The notes under the pieces: generated by a model
Database searches by the model: none
What the model was told of the DNA's origin: nothing
What the model saw: only the letters and a program-made list of their open reading frames with translations
Made by a program: the position numbers and the translations under genes
Shown here: piece by piece, positions 17,918-26,109 of the stretch
How positions within the stretch are numbered: position 1 is the first letter of the stretch
Layout of the letters: each line of letters opens with the position of its first letter
DNA from: Fibrobacter sp.
Lineage (GTDB): Bacteria > Fibrobacterota > Fibrobacteria > Fibrobacterales > Fibrobacteraceae
DNA length: 64,000 nucleotides
Direction of reading: 5' to 3'
Assembly: GCA_024398815.1 (NCBI GenBank)
Contig: JAKSIL010000001.1
Coordinates: 105,052 to 169,051, forward strand

Positions 17918-18880
17918 ATGTATTTGACGAAAGAACAAAGCATGCTTATCAAGGGCCTTGCCATCATGATGATGCTGGCCCACCATCTGTTCGCCTTTCC
18001 CGAAAGGATTCCCGACATTGAAATTTGCGGTGTCCTGGTGAACCTTGGCCACGCCTGCAAAATATGCGTGAACATGTTCATCTTTATAAGCGGATACGGG
18101 CTGACTGTTTCTTACCGGGATAGGGGATTTTCGTGGCGCGATTTTAAAGGCCGCGTAGGAAAACTGTATCTCGCGTTTTGGAAATACTTCGTCCCGTTTT
18201 TTGTAGTCGCGAATGTTTTTGGCTTTTATAAGTTCGACGCGGTGTATGCGCTTACCGACATCCTTTGCATAAGCCAGGAATTTTATCATGAAAGCTGGTT
18301 TATTCTCACATATTTCCTGTGCCTCCTGATATTTCCGTTGTTCCTGAAAATCAAGAGCGTCTACGCCTTTTTGGGAGTGACCGTGGTACTCACAGTCATC
18401 GTGCGCGTCTTGTTGAGTTTTTTGACGATTGATGATTTCTTGCTGGTGGATGTTTCCGCCTTCGGTTTGTACTTCAGCTCCTTTTTGTTGGGCATGCTGG
18501 CGGCAAAAACGAAGAATAAGATTGCGCTAAATAAAAAGGCCTTTGCGGTTTCGCTTTTCGTGGCGGTGGCACTTCTGTATGCCCGCGCTGTTAGCGGCAT
18601 GAACTGGATTACGATTGTCGTTACGCCATTTATAGTGTTTCTTTGTTGCTACTTGGCAAAGTTGAAAATCGCTACAAAAGCATTGTGTTTCTTGGGGGCG
18701 CGCTCCATGGGCATTTGGCTTGTCCATTGCTATTTTCTGTACTATTTTTGCAAGCCTCTTTTGTTCGGTGTCACGAGTTCGCCGGCTTTACTCTACGGAC
18801 TGTTGCTGTTGTATTCGTTAGTTTTCATGTTCGTTATAGACTGGTCTGTCGATAAAATTTCGAAGAGAGTTGGCCTTTGA
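17918..18880 (+). CDS. Acyltransferase 3 family membrane protein
   Basis: About 320 residues with roughly ten hydrophobic segments. The N-terminal IKGLAIMMMLAHHLFAF carries the paired histidines typical of the acyltransferase 3 (OafA/OatA) fold. Other family-like features are INMFIFISGYGL-type and MGIWLVHCYFLYYF segments. These enzymes usually O-acetylate surface sugars or peptidoglycan. The ATG at 17918 is preferred because an upstream in-frame ATG (17855) adds a polar stretch before the first helix. Transcribed divergently from the TIGR02147 gene. Confidence 0.8.
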   Translation: MYLTKEQSMLIKGLAIMMMLAHHLFAFPERIPDIEICGVLVNLGHACKICVNMFIFISGYGLTVSYRDRGFSWRDFKGRVGKLYLAFWKYFVPFFVVANVFGFYKFDAVYALTDILCISQEFYHESWFILTYFLCLLIFPLFLKIKSVYAFLGVTVVLTVIVRVLLSFLTIDDFLLVDVSAFGLYFSSFLLGMLAAKTKNKIALNKKAFAVSLFVAVALLYARAVSGMNWITIVVTPFIVFLCCYLAKLKIATKALCFLGARSMGIWLVHCYFLYYFCKPLLFGVTSSPALLYGLLLLYSLVFMFVIDWSVDKISKRVGL

Positions 18881-18951
18881 ATGATTTTAGCGCCAAAAAA
18901 AGCTATGTTTATGTCGGTTGTATGGGAGCGCTATAGCTAGAAGGAGTTTGT

Positions 18952-21543
18952 ATGTGTGCTTTTTGGAAAAAAATTGTTGCGGTCATGGCCGTGCCTCTGT
19001 TTGCGGCCTTCGGTTTGACGGCTTGCAATGACGATAGCAGTACGGCGGCAAACGACGAGGAAATCAGCCTTGATGATGTCCCTCTTGTCGAAAGCCAAGA
19101 TGACCTTATTGCCTGCACTGATAGCCGCGAAGGTTTGACGAGCTACGTCAAAGACGAAAAGGCTTCCTATGTCTGCGAAGATGGTGAATGGGTCCTTGAC
19201 GAAGAAGGGTCTTCGGGTCGCCGTTCATCAGCATCGTCCGATGACGATTCCGATGATGATTCCGATGACGGAGCCAAGTCATCTTCCAGTGTCAAGTCGA
19301 AAACTTCTTCTAGCAGCAAGTCAAAACCTTCCAGCAGCAGTTTCGAATATAAATCGGACAAGGATGCTTACGACCTGCCTGCGGTAGTCTCAATCGGAAG
19401 CAAGACCGTCAAGGGCTTTGCACAAAAGGGCCCGTTTGATATCGGCAGCGTGGTGACTCTTTATGAACTTGACGGTACTAGCTTTGCGAAAACCGGGAAA
19501 ACCTTTACGGGAAAAGTGTATGGGAACGATGGTGCTTACAAAATCTCCAATGTCAGTCTTTCAAGCCAGTACGCCATTGTAAATGTGAAAGGCGTTTACC
19601 TTAACGAATTGACCGGGAAAAAGACGAACGGGTCCATTGAGTTGAACGCTATTACAGACCTTTCGAACCGCGACGAGGTGAATGTCAACTTCCTGACGCA
19701 GTTGGAATTTGAACGAGTCCGCTACCTGATGGATGAAGGTCAAAACATGGCGGCTGCAAAAAAACAGGCCGAGGCCGAAATATTCAATGAATTCCACATC
19801 CAGGGAAAATTTTCCACAGCTGAGGATCTTAATATCTTTGGCAAGAGCGAAGGCAGCGCCGCTCTCCTTGCCATGAGCGTACTTGCGCAGTCTACTCGAG
19901 GTGAAAAGGAACTAAAAAGATTCCTTGCCCTTTTTGACAGTGTTTTTACGAAAACTGGTGAATGGGAAAACTCAAGTGAATCTCAGGTTTTTGCGGATTG
20001 GGCGCGAGCTCAAGACTTGGCTGGATCTTTGGCGGATATTCGTAGCCACATTGAAAAATGGAATATGGGAAGCGTGTCGGATTTTGAAAAGCATGTGCGT
20101 GTTTTTTGGTATTCAGAATATGAACTTGGAGACTGCGACGAAGAAGGCGAAATCAAGCAAGATAAAGTTTACGATACAGGCATGTTCAATACTCAAGACC
20201 GCTTTATATGCGATTCTGGGAGATGGCGCCTTGCGACCGATCTCGAAAAGGATACTTACGGATGGAGTCCTTCCGGAGATGGCGACGTTGCCGAAGGCTC
20301 CGTGAATGGATGGCATCTATATGTATATGATGTTGAAAAAGAACAATGGCGCGCGGCTGTCTCGATGGATTCTGCATTTGGCGGTTGTACGTTGCAGCGT
20401 GAAAAAAATGATTCCAGGAATGTCGAGAAGAAAGATTACGATTGGTATATTTGCAAAGATGAAGAATGGCGAAAAGTGACGGCTCTCGTTGCGGAAACAT
20501 ACCACTGGAGAGATGCTGAGGATGGCGAAATCAGAACAGGCGACACTACTGGGACTGTTTACAAATATGACGAGTTCAGAGGTTTGTGGCTTGAAGCCAC
20601 GGTAAAAGACATGGAGGTTGGATCGGGGTGCACAGTTCTGCGCGAACATGAAATTGTCCAGGCGGGCGATACAACCTATGCTTGTACAGGTGCCGGCGAA
20701 TGGAACTCTTTAATTTGGAATTACCATGAGAATTTGAACGGCAAAGTCTGTACGAGTGAAAATATAGGGGAGCGTTATAACGCCTTGGGTGGTTATAAAA
20801 CCGTTTACTATTGTTCTGAGAAAGGCTGGCTTGATTTATGTGGAGAAACTAGTTCGTATCAAGTTAACTGGAGTGCTCCCCTCGAGGCCTATTTTAATCC
20901 AAATTTCAAGTATGGCACGATGACGGACCCTCGTGATGGTCAAACGTACAGAACGACCGTCATTAATGGTAAAACATGGATGTCTCAAAATTTAAATTAT
21001 GCGGACAGTGTGCAAACGCCGAGTCTCAGACATAGAAGCCGGTGTTTTGCCGATGTCATGGATTATTGCGGCGTTGCGGGCAGATTGTATACGTGGAGTG
21101 CGGCTGTAGATTACATGACGCTTCCCGATGATGACAGTAATTCGCCGGACTGCGATACCGGTTACTGTGCTTTGCCGGAAGTTGTTCAGGGAATTTGCCC
21201 TAGCGGTTGGCGTTTGCCCAGTATTGAAGAATGGGAAGATCTTCTTCAGTATGCTTCTGATAATGGAGGCACTGCTCGGCTTATGTCTGATGCCTATAAT
21301 GCCTCGGATGAGAATGCTGATTCCTTTGGCTTTTCTGAGGTGCCTTACCCAACTGGAGTTATTAATACGAACGGAACTTGGCGTTATGATAACGGTTATC
21401 TTCTATGGACGACAAGTCAGGTTCTTACTCCCACTTATGCTTACGTAGGATTTGCTGACGGTGGAAGCTATGAATCAGGTGCATATATTAGTTCATATCT
21501 AGAAAAATCTAATCTGGCGTATGTTCGCTGTGTAAAGGACTAG
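18952..21543 (+). CDS. FISUMP-domain lipoprotein
   Basis: An 863-residue surface lipoprotein with lipobox FGLTAC (Cys about 25). After a Ser/Asp-rich linker (about 85-135) comes a middle region with repeated short modules ending in WR or GEW (for example GRWRLATDLEKDTYGW). The last 220 residues form the F. succinogenes major paralogous domain: FKYGTMTDPRDGQTYRTT, GKTWMSQNLNY, GICPSGWRLPSIEEW and a final YVRCVKD. AAGGAG precedes the ATG. The domain function is unknown; such proteins are thought to act at the cell surface. Its stop codon overlaps the stop of the convergent sigma54-type regulator (CTAG). Confidence 0.88.
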   Translation: MCAFWKKIVAVMAVPLFAAFGLTACNDDSSTAANDEEISLDDVPLVESQDDLIACTDSREGLTSYVKDEKASYVCEDGEWVLDEEGSSGRRSSASSDDDSDDDSDDGAKSSSSVKSKTSSSSKSKPSSSSFEYKSDKDAYDLPAVVSIGSKTVKGFAQKGPFDIGSVVTLYELDGTSFAKTGKTFTGKVYGNDGAYKISNVSLSSQYAIVNVKGVYLNELTGKKTNGSIELNAITDLSNRDEVNVNFLTQLEFERVRYLMDEGQNMAAAKKQAEAEIFNEFHIQGKFSTAEDLNIFGKSEGSAALLAMSVLAQSTRGEKELKRFLALFDSVFTKTGEWENSSESQVFADWARAQDLAGSLADIRSHIEKWNMGSVSDFEKHVRVFWYSEYELGDCDEEGEIKQDKVYDTGMFNTQDRFICDSGRWRLATDLEKDTYGWSPSGDGDVAEGSVNGWHLYVYDVEKEQWRAAVSMDSAFGGCTLQREKNDSRNVEKKDYDWYICKDEEWRKVTALVAETYHWRDAEDGEIRTGDTTGTVYKYDEFRGLWLEATVKDMEVGSGCTVLREHEIVQAGDTTYACTGAGEWNSLIWNYHENLNGKVCTSENIGERYNALGGYKTVYYCSEKGWLDLCGETSSYQVNWSAPLEAYFNPNFKYGTMTDPRDGQTYRTTVINGKTWMSQNLNYADSVQTPSLRHRSRCFADVMDYCGVAGRLYTWSAAVDYMTLPDDDSNSPDCDTGYCALPEVVQGICPSGWRLPSIEEWEDLLQYASDNGGTARLMSDAYNASDENADSFGFSEVPYPTGVINTNGTWRYDNGYLLWTTSQVLTPTYAYVGFADGGSYESGAYISSYLEKSNLAYVRCVKD

Positions 21544-22616
21544 ATTCCGAGTTTTTTCACCTTGTAGTGCATCATGCGGGGGCTTACGGAGAGGTCGCGT
21601 CCGGCGGCGCTCAGGTTTCCGTCGTGGCGGCGCAGGGCCTCGGTCAAAATTTCTCGCTCGTAGTTTTCGAGGAGCGTTGAAAGCGGCGTGCCGCCTTCGG
21701 GGAGGAGCGATGTTCCCGAGGTCATGTCGGTCTGCAGCGTGGGCGGCAGGTCGTAGGCGTTGATGGCCACGTCTGTTGTCGCGAGGCACGCGTGCTCGAT
21801 GCAGTTCTCGAGTTCGCGCACGTTGCCTGGCCAGTGATAACTCATGAGCATGTCGATGGCGGGCGTGCTCAGGCGTGCGACGTTCTTGCCGTACTTGAGG
21901 TTCATCTTCGCGATAAAGTGGTCGGCCAAAAGCAGGATGTCCGTCTTGCGGTTCACGAGGTCGGGCAAGTTTATCTGGAATATGTTCAGGCGGTAAAAGA
22001 GGTCTTCGCGGAATTTTCTCTGTTGCACGAGCAGTTCGAGGTTCTGACTTGTGCCCGCGATGATGCGGATGTCGGCGTGCTGGCTGATGTTCGAGCCCAG
22101 TCGCATAAAGGAGCGCTCCTGCAAAAATTGCAGCAGTTTTGCCTGTGCCGTGGCAGAAAGGTTCGCCACTTCGTCGAGGAAGAGCGAGCCGCCTTTCGCC
22201 TGTTCCGCCTTGCCGAGGTGTCTTGAGGTGGCGCCTGTGAAGGCTCCGCGTTCATAGCCGAAGAGCTCGCCTTCAAAATTGTTTGCGTCGAGCGTGTCGG
22301 AGAGTGCATCGCAGTTCAGCGTGACGAACGGGCCGTCTGCGCGTGCGGAGTTCTCGTGGATGAACCTGGCCGTGTGTTCCTTGCCGGTACCCGAGTTCCC
22401 GCGGATGAGTACCACCGCTTCGGTCTGGGCGATTTGCCTTGCCTGGCGCACGATTCCCTGCATTTCGCGGGTGTTCCCGACGACGGCGTTTCCTTTGCCT
22501 TCTGCGAGGTTGCGCAGGTCGCGAAGTTCAGCCTCCCTCGCCTTGAGGGTGGTTTCGCTTGCCCTGAGGGCTGCGATGAGGTCGTCTCGCGACATTTTTT
22601 TCAGTTCGTCTATCAC
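21540..22616 (-). CDS. Sigma54-dependent activator (NtrC family, no receiver domain)
   Basis: A 358-residue AAA+ activator. After a short coiled N-terminus (about 1-40) come Walker A GNSGTGKE (about 73-80), an intact GAFTGA loop (about 124-129) for sigma54 contact, Walker B SLFLDEVAN, the sensor FREDLFYRLN, and a C-terminal Fis-type HTH (NLSAAGRDLSVSPRMMHYKV). There is no phosphoacceptor or GAF domain, so input must come from elsewhere. The start is GTG 22616; ATG 22595 (MSRDD) is an alternative. It is divergent from glnN, suggesting a nitrogen-control role. Confidence 0.85.
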   Translation of the reverse strand: MIDELKKMSRDDLIAALRASETTLKAREAELRDLRNLAEGKGNAVVGNTREMQGIVRQARQIAQTEAVVLIRGNSGTGKEHTARFIHENSARADGPFVTLNCDALSDTLDANNFEGELFGYERGAFTGATSRHLGKAEQAKGGSLFLDEVANLSATAQAKLLQFLQERSFMRLGSNISQHADIRIIAGTSQNLELLVQQRKFREDLFYRLNIFQINLPDLVNRKTDILLLADHFIAKMNLKYGKNVARLSTPAIDMLMSYHWPGNVRELENCIEHACLATTDVAINAYDLPPTLQTDMTSGTSLLPEGGTPLSTLLENYEREILTEALRRHDGNLSAAGRDLSVSPRMMHYKVKKLGI

Positions 22617-22654
22617 TTCGTTCTCGTCATCCTCTGCGAAAGAGCTTCGTCTTG

Positions 22655-22734
22655 GACCCCGTTCGGCGTTCTACGCCTCCAGGGTGACGAATGTATGGTA
22701 GTCATCCTGGAGGTGCGAAGCACCGACGGGATCC
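22655..22734. repeat. Pair of inverted REP-like palindromic repeats
   Basis: Copy a (22655-22687, ACCCCGTTCGGCGTTCTACG...) and copy b (22701-22734, GTCATCCTGGAGGTGCGAAG...) are inverted relatives of each other. Copy b contains its own hairpin GGTGC-GAA-GCACC. The same element recurs at 61338-61414. A third degenerate copy may lie at 22625-22653. The arrangement resembles paired REP/BIME units and lies between two divergent genes. Confidence 0.75.
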
Positions 22735-22881
22735 ACCTCACAAGAAAACTGCGACGGAAGGTCTGAACTCCCTTCCGCCGCAGCACTAGGAGAGAAACAA
22801 AAACACTCGGTCTCGCTCAGATTTTTTTTGACTTTTTTAGAGGTTTTCTGAACACAATATATAAAATTTTATATGCGTGTT

Positions 22882-22924
22882 TTACAAAAATGTAATAAAA
22901 TGATGAAATTTTACAAAAATGTAA
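22882..22924. promoter_or_regulatory. Two identical palindromic operator-like sites upstream of glnN
   Basis: TTACA-AAAA-TGTAA occurs at 22882-22895 and again at 22911-22924, 29 nt apart centre to centre. Both sit inside the longer match TTTTACAAAAATGTAA. An AT-rich palindrome (ATATAAAATTTTATAT, 22859-22874) precedes them. The spacing of nearly three helical turns suggests cooperative binding by a dimeric regulator. No sigma54 -24/-12 element was found by eye. The remainder of 22617-22991 holds the REP pair and no gene. Confidence 0.6.
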
Positions 22925-22991
22925 AGAAAATGGAGGAAAATAAGAAAAATACACCCGTGCAGGGGCCTGAAAACCCTTCTACATTTACGGC

Positions 22992-25103
22992 ATGGACAGA
23001 AAACAAGCTATCTACGATATTGCCACCGCGCCTGCAGTCAAGGCCATGCCTGCTGCACCCGTGAACGTCGACTTTTACGGCGAAGACGTCTTTAACGCCG
23101 ACGCCATGCGCAACTACCTCTCGAAGGACATCTGCGAAAAGTTGCTCGCCACCATCGACGAGGGCGAGGCCCTGGATCCGAACATCGCGGGCGACGTCGC
23201 CCACGCCATGAAAAAGTGGGCCATGGACCGCGGCGCTACTCACTTTACGCACTGGTTCCAGCCGCTGACGGGCTCCACTGCCGAAAAGCACGATAGTTTC
23301 CTCGAACCCTCCGGTTGCAAGGCCATCATGGTGCTCTCCGGCAAGAACCTGATTGTGGGCGAACCGGACGCCTCCAGCTTCCCGAGCGGCGGCCTTCGCT
23401 CTACGTTCGAAGCCCGCGGCTACACCGCCTGGGACCCGACGAGCCCCGCCTTTATCAAGCGCCACGGCAACGGTGCCACGCTCTGCATTCCGACGGCGTT
23501 CTGCAGTTACACCGGTGAGGCCCTCGATAAAAAGACTCCGCTGCTGCGCAGTCTGCAGGCGCTTTCCAAGTCCACTCGCCGCCTCATGACCTGCTTCAAG
23601 GCGAACCCGAAGAAGACGACGGTCACCCTCGGCGCCGAGCAGGAATACTTCCTGATTGACAAGCGCTTTTACCTCCAGCGCCCGGACCTGTACCAGGCCG
23701 GCCGCACCATCTTTGGCGCAAGCCCCGCGAAGCACCAGCAGATGGACGACCACTACTTCGGTAGCATCCCGAGCCGCATTCTGAACTTCATGAACGACGT
23801 GGAGAAGGAACTCTGGCGCCTCGGAATCCCGGCGAAGACCCGTCACAACGAGGCCGCACCCGCGCAGTTCGAACTTGCCCCGATTTTCGAGGAAGTGAAC
23901 CTCGCTTGCGACCACAACATGCTCATCATGGAAACGCTCCGCAACGTGGCCGACCGCTACGGCCTTGTCTGCCTGCTGCACGAAAAGCCGTTCGCCGGGG
24001 TGAACGGTTCGGGCAAGCACAACAACTGGAGCATTTCTTACGGCAAGGGGAACCTCCTTAATCCGGGCAAGGACCCGCACCAGAACGCCGTGTTCCTTAC
24101 AACGTTGTGCGCCATTATGTACGCTGTGGATACCCACGCCGATTTGCTCCGCATGACGGTCGCTGGCGCCGGTAACGACCACCGCCTTGGCGCGAACGAA
24201 GCCCCTCCGGCCATCGTATCCATGTACCTGGGCGACCAGCTGATGGACGTGATTGACCAGTTGGAACAGGGCGTGCCCAAGTCCAGCAAGCAGGCGGGTG
24301 CCATGCGCATCGGCGCCGATATGCTGCCGCCGCTCCCGCGCGACGCCACCGACCGCAACCGTACCAGTACATTTGCGTTTACCGGCAACAAGTTCGAATT
24401 CCGCGCACCGGGTTCGAGCCAGAGTTGCTCCGAGCCGAACGTTGTTCTAAATACGATTGTCGCCGAAGCGTTCGACATGATTGCCGAACAACTTGAAAAA
24501 CTCGACGAGAAAAACTTCCATACGGGCCTGCAGAAGATTCTGCAGAAAATCGTGAAGGAACACAAGCGCGTGCTCTTCAACGGCAACGGCTACACCGACG
24601 AATGGGTCGCCGAAGCCAAGCGTCGCGGGCTCCCGAACATCCGCACCACCATGGAAGCGCTCAAGGTGCTCACCAAGGAAGAGAACATCGCCCTCTTCGA
24701 AAAGTACGGCGTGATGAACCGCCGCGAAATGGAATCCCGCTACGAAGTGAACAGCGAGGATTACCACAAGCGCATCCACATCGAAGGTGAAATCGCCCGT
24801 GACCTCGCGAAGAACGTAATCATGCCGAAGGTGGTGGAGGCTTACTCCAATGCGCTCAAGACAAATGAAATGGCTTTGAACCAGGGCTTCCCCGGGCTGG
24901 ACGGCTATGCGAAAGTGCTGGGCGAAGGTTGCCGCGACTTGTCGGGCGCCATCATCAACATGGAAGAAAGTCTCTCCGGTGAACACGAGGGAATTCTCGA
25001 TGCCATGGCGAAACTCCGCAAGGTCGTGGACGGCCTCGAAAAAGTCGTCCCCGATGACATGTGGCCCCTGCCGAAGTACAGGGAAATGCTTTTCATCTAC
25101 TAG
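22992..25103 (+). CDS. glnN: Glutamine synthetase type III
   Basis: A 703-residue enzyme that makes glutamine from glutamate, ammonia and ATP. The GSIII N-terminal signature is KKWAMDRGATHFTHWFQPLT followed by GSTAEKHDSF. Later blocks are TLGAEQEYFLID, the metal and substrate region FEEVNLACDHNMLIMETL, and NGSGKHNNWSISYG. The length is near the 700-730 typical of GSIII and far above GSI (about 450). No good Shine-Dalgarno sequence precedes ATG 22992, and an in-frame TGA lies just upstream, so the start is well bounded. The divergent activator and paired palindromes suggest nitrogen-responsive control. Confidence 0.96.
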   Translation: MDRKQAIYDIATAPAVKAMPAAPVNVDFYGEDVFNADAMRNYLSKDICEKLLATIDEGEALDPNIAGDVAHAMKKWAMDRGATHFTHWFQPLTGSTAEKHDSFLEPSGCKAIMVLSGKNLIVGEPDASSFPSGGLRSTFEARGYTAWDPTSPAFIKRHGNGATLCIPTAFCSYTGEALDKKTPLLRSLQALSKSTRRLMTCFKANPKKTTVTLGAEQEYFLIDKRFYLQRPDLYQAGRTIFGASPAKHQQMDDHYFGSIPSRILNFMNDVEKELWRLGIPAKTRHNEAAPAQFELAPIFEEVNLACDHNMLIMETLRNVADRYGLVCLLHEKPFAGVNGSGKHNNWSISYGKGNLLNPGKDPHQNAVFLTTLCAIMYAVDTHADLLRMTVAGAGNDHRLGANEAPPAIVSMYLGDQLMDVIDQLEQGVPKSSKQAGAMRIGADMLPPLPRDATDRNRTSTFAFTGNKFEFRAPGSSQSCSEPNVVLNTIVAEAFDMIAEQLEKLDEKNFHTGLQKILQKIVKEHKRVLFNGNGYTDEWVAEAKRRGLPNIRTTMEALKVLTKEENIALFEKYGVMNRREMESRYEVNSEDYHKRIHIEGEIARDLAKNVIMPKVVEAYSNALKTNEMALNQGFPGLDGYAKVLGEGCRDLSGAIINMEESLSGEHEGILDAMAKLRKVVDGLEKVVPDDMWPLPKYREMLFIY

Positions 25104-25118
25104 ACACTCTTGTTTATT

Positions 25119-25526
25119 TTAACCCAGTTTTGCAGTGGCAGAGGCGAAGTCCGCAAAGTCTTTCAAGTTGTTTTGCACAATGGAAAATATGATATTGTTG
25201 TCAAGTACGTCGTACTGATGTACAGCGATATTTCTGAAACCGACGGCCTTAGCCAAATTGTCGGCGTTCTGTTTTGTGATCACATTTTTCTCGGCAAGAA
25301 TTCTAAACACATCAGACATTGTAGTCGGTGCGACCGCGTAATCTATAGCAATATGGTTGCCAATATCTACACAAATCTGGACAGCGCGCTGTAAATTCAG
25401 AATGATTATTTCCTGCTTGTCAAGGCTCGCTTCCAAATCCGAAAGCGTTGCGATGTTTTGGGATTAGATTCTCTGAATGCAACGAATAAGCATTTCAAGC
25501 TTCGTCTGTAAAACGTCTTTATCCAT
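25119..25526 (-). pseudogene. hepT: hepT-like HEPN toxin, interrupted by an in-frame stop
   Basis: HepT is the HEPN RNase toxin of type VII toxin-antitoxin systems. Reading from ATG 25526 gives MDKDVLQTKLEMLIRCIQRI, then TAA at 25464-25466, then SQNIATLSDLEASLDKQEII in the same frame to the stop at 25119. Both sides of the stop match the family, so this is one gene of 135 codons with a nonsense codon at position 21. The catalytic and AMPylation motif R-X4-H-X-Y is intact (RNIAVHQY). The ATG overlaps the mntA stop (TGATG). Re-initiation downstream (for example near 25436) could give an N-terminally short product, so complete loss of function is likely but not certain. Confidence 0.85.
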
Positions 25527-25942
25527 CAGAAGGTTCCTTCGGTAATTCGCTGCATTTTTTCCTTGCGGCAAGCCCTGATAATAGGCAGATAATCTTCGTA
25601 AAAATAGAGCGCCTTCATGGAATACTTGTGGAACACTTCATGATTGAACTTGATGCGTTCGCCAGTTGTCATAATCTGGTAAAGGAAAATTCTTTCGGCC
25701 TTTGAAAGGTCCGCAACATCAATTTCACGGCTGCACAATAAACTTAATGCCACCCGAATTTCCGACAAAGCATCAAAAGACAGAGGGGCGGGCGTATGCA
25801 CGGCTATATCAACATCACTGCGGTCGTTAAAAGTTTCCTTGGCAAAGGAACCGTACAAAATCACGGCATCAATGTCGGAACGCTGGTTAAAATATTCAAC
25901 CAGTTTCAACTTGATTTCTTCTTTGATGCGAGAGTTTGCCAT
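25526..25942 (-). CDS. mntA: MntA-like minimal nucleotidyltransferase antitoxin
   Basis: A 138-residue protein from ATG 25942. It carries the nucleotidyltransferase motif GS-X10-D-X-D (GSFAKETFNDRSDVDIAV, about residues 31-48). MntA antitoxins neutralise HepT by transferring AMP to the tyrosine of its RX4HXY motif. It is intact, whereas its hepT partner carries a nonsense codon. Upstream in-frame codons to 26002 run into the divergent promoter and lack family similarity. Confidence 0.88.
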   Translation of the reverse strand: MANSRIKEEIKLKLVEYFNQRSDIDAVILYGSFAKETFNDRSDVDIAVHTPAPLSFDALSEIRVALSLLCSREIDVADLSKAERIFLYQIMTTGERIKFNHEVFHKYSMKALYFYEDYLPIIRACRKEKMQRITEGTF

Positions 25943-26109
25943 ATTCCCAATATAATAAAAATGCCGAGAAGAAGAAAAGAAAGGTTTATTTGTCGAAGAC
26001 AACGGACGGTTTCACTGCGTTTTATGAGTAATTTCAGTCACTTTGGGGTTGCTTGTCGTCCTATATTGCCGAAATTCGAGTATATTACAAAAGGTTAGGT
26101 GAGGTGATT

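Noticed and set aside
16888..18081. Longer N-terminus for the first TIGR02147 protein
   Set aside because: The extra 109 residues lack family similarity and would overlap the divergent acyltransferase gene and the inverted repeats.
22617..22991. Sigma54 promoter for glnN
   Set aside because: No convincing TGGC-N8-TGC element seen by eye, although the adjacent regulator has a GAFTGA loop.
22873..23064. Small plus-strand ORF overlapping the start of glnN
   Set aside because: Its start lies in the palindrome-containing promoter region and the product has no recognisable features; glnN is in another frame.
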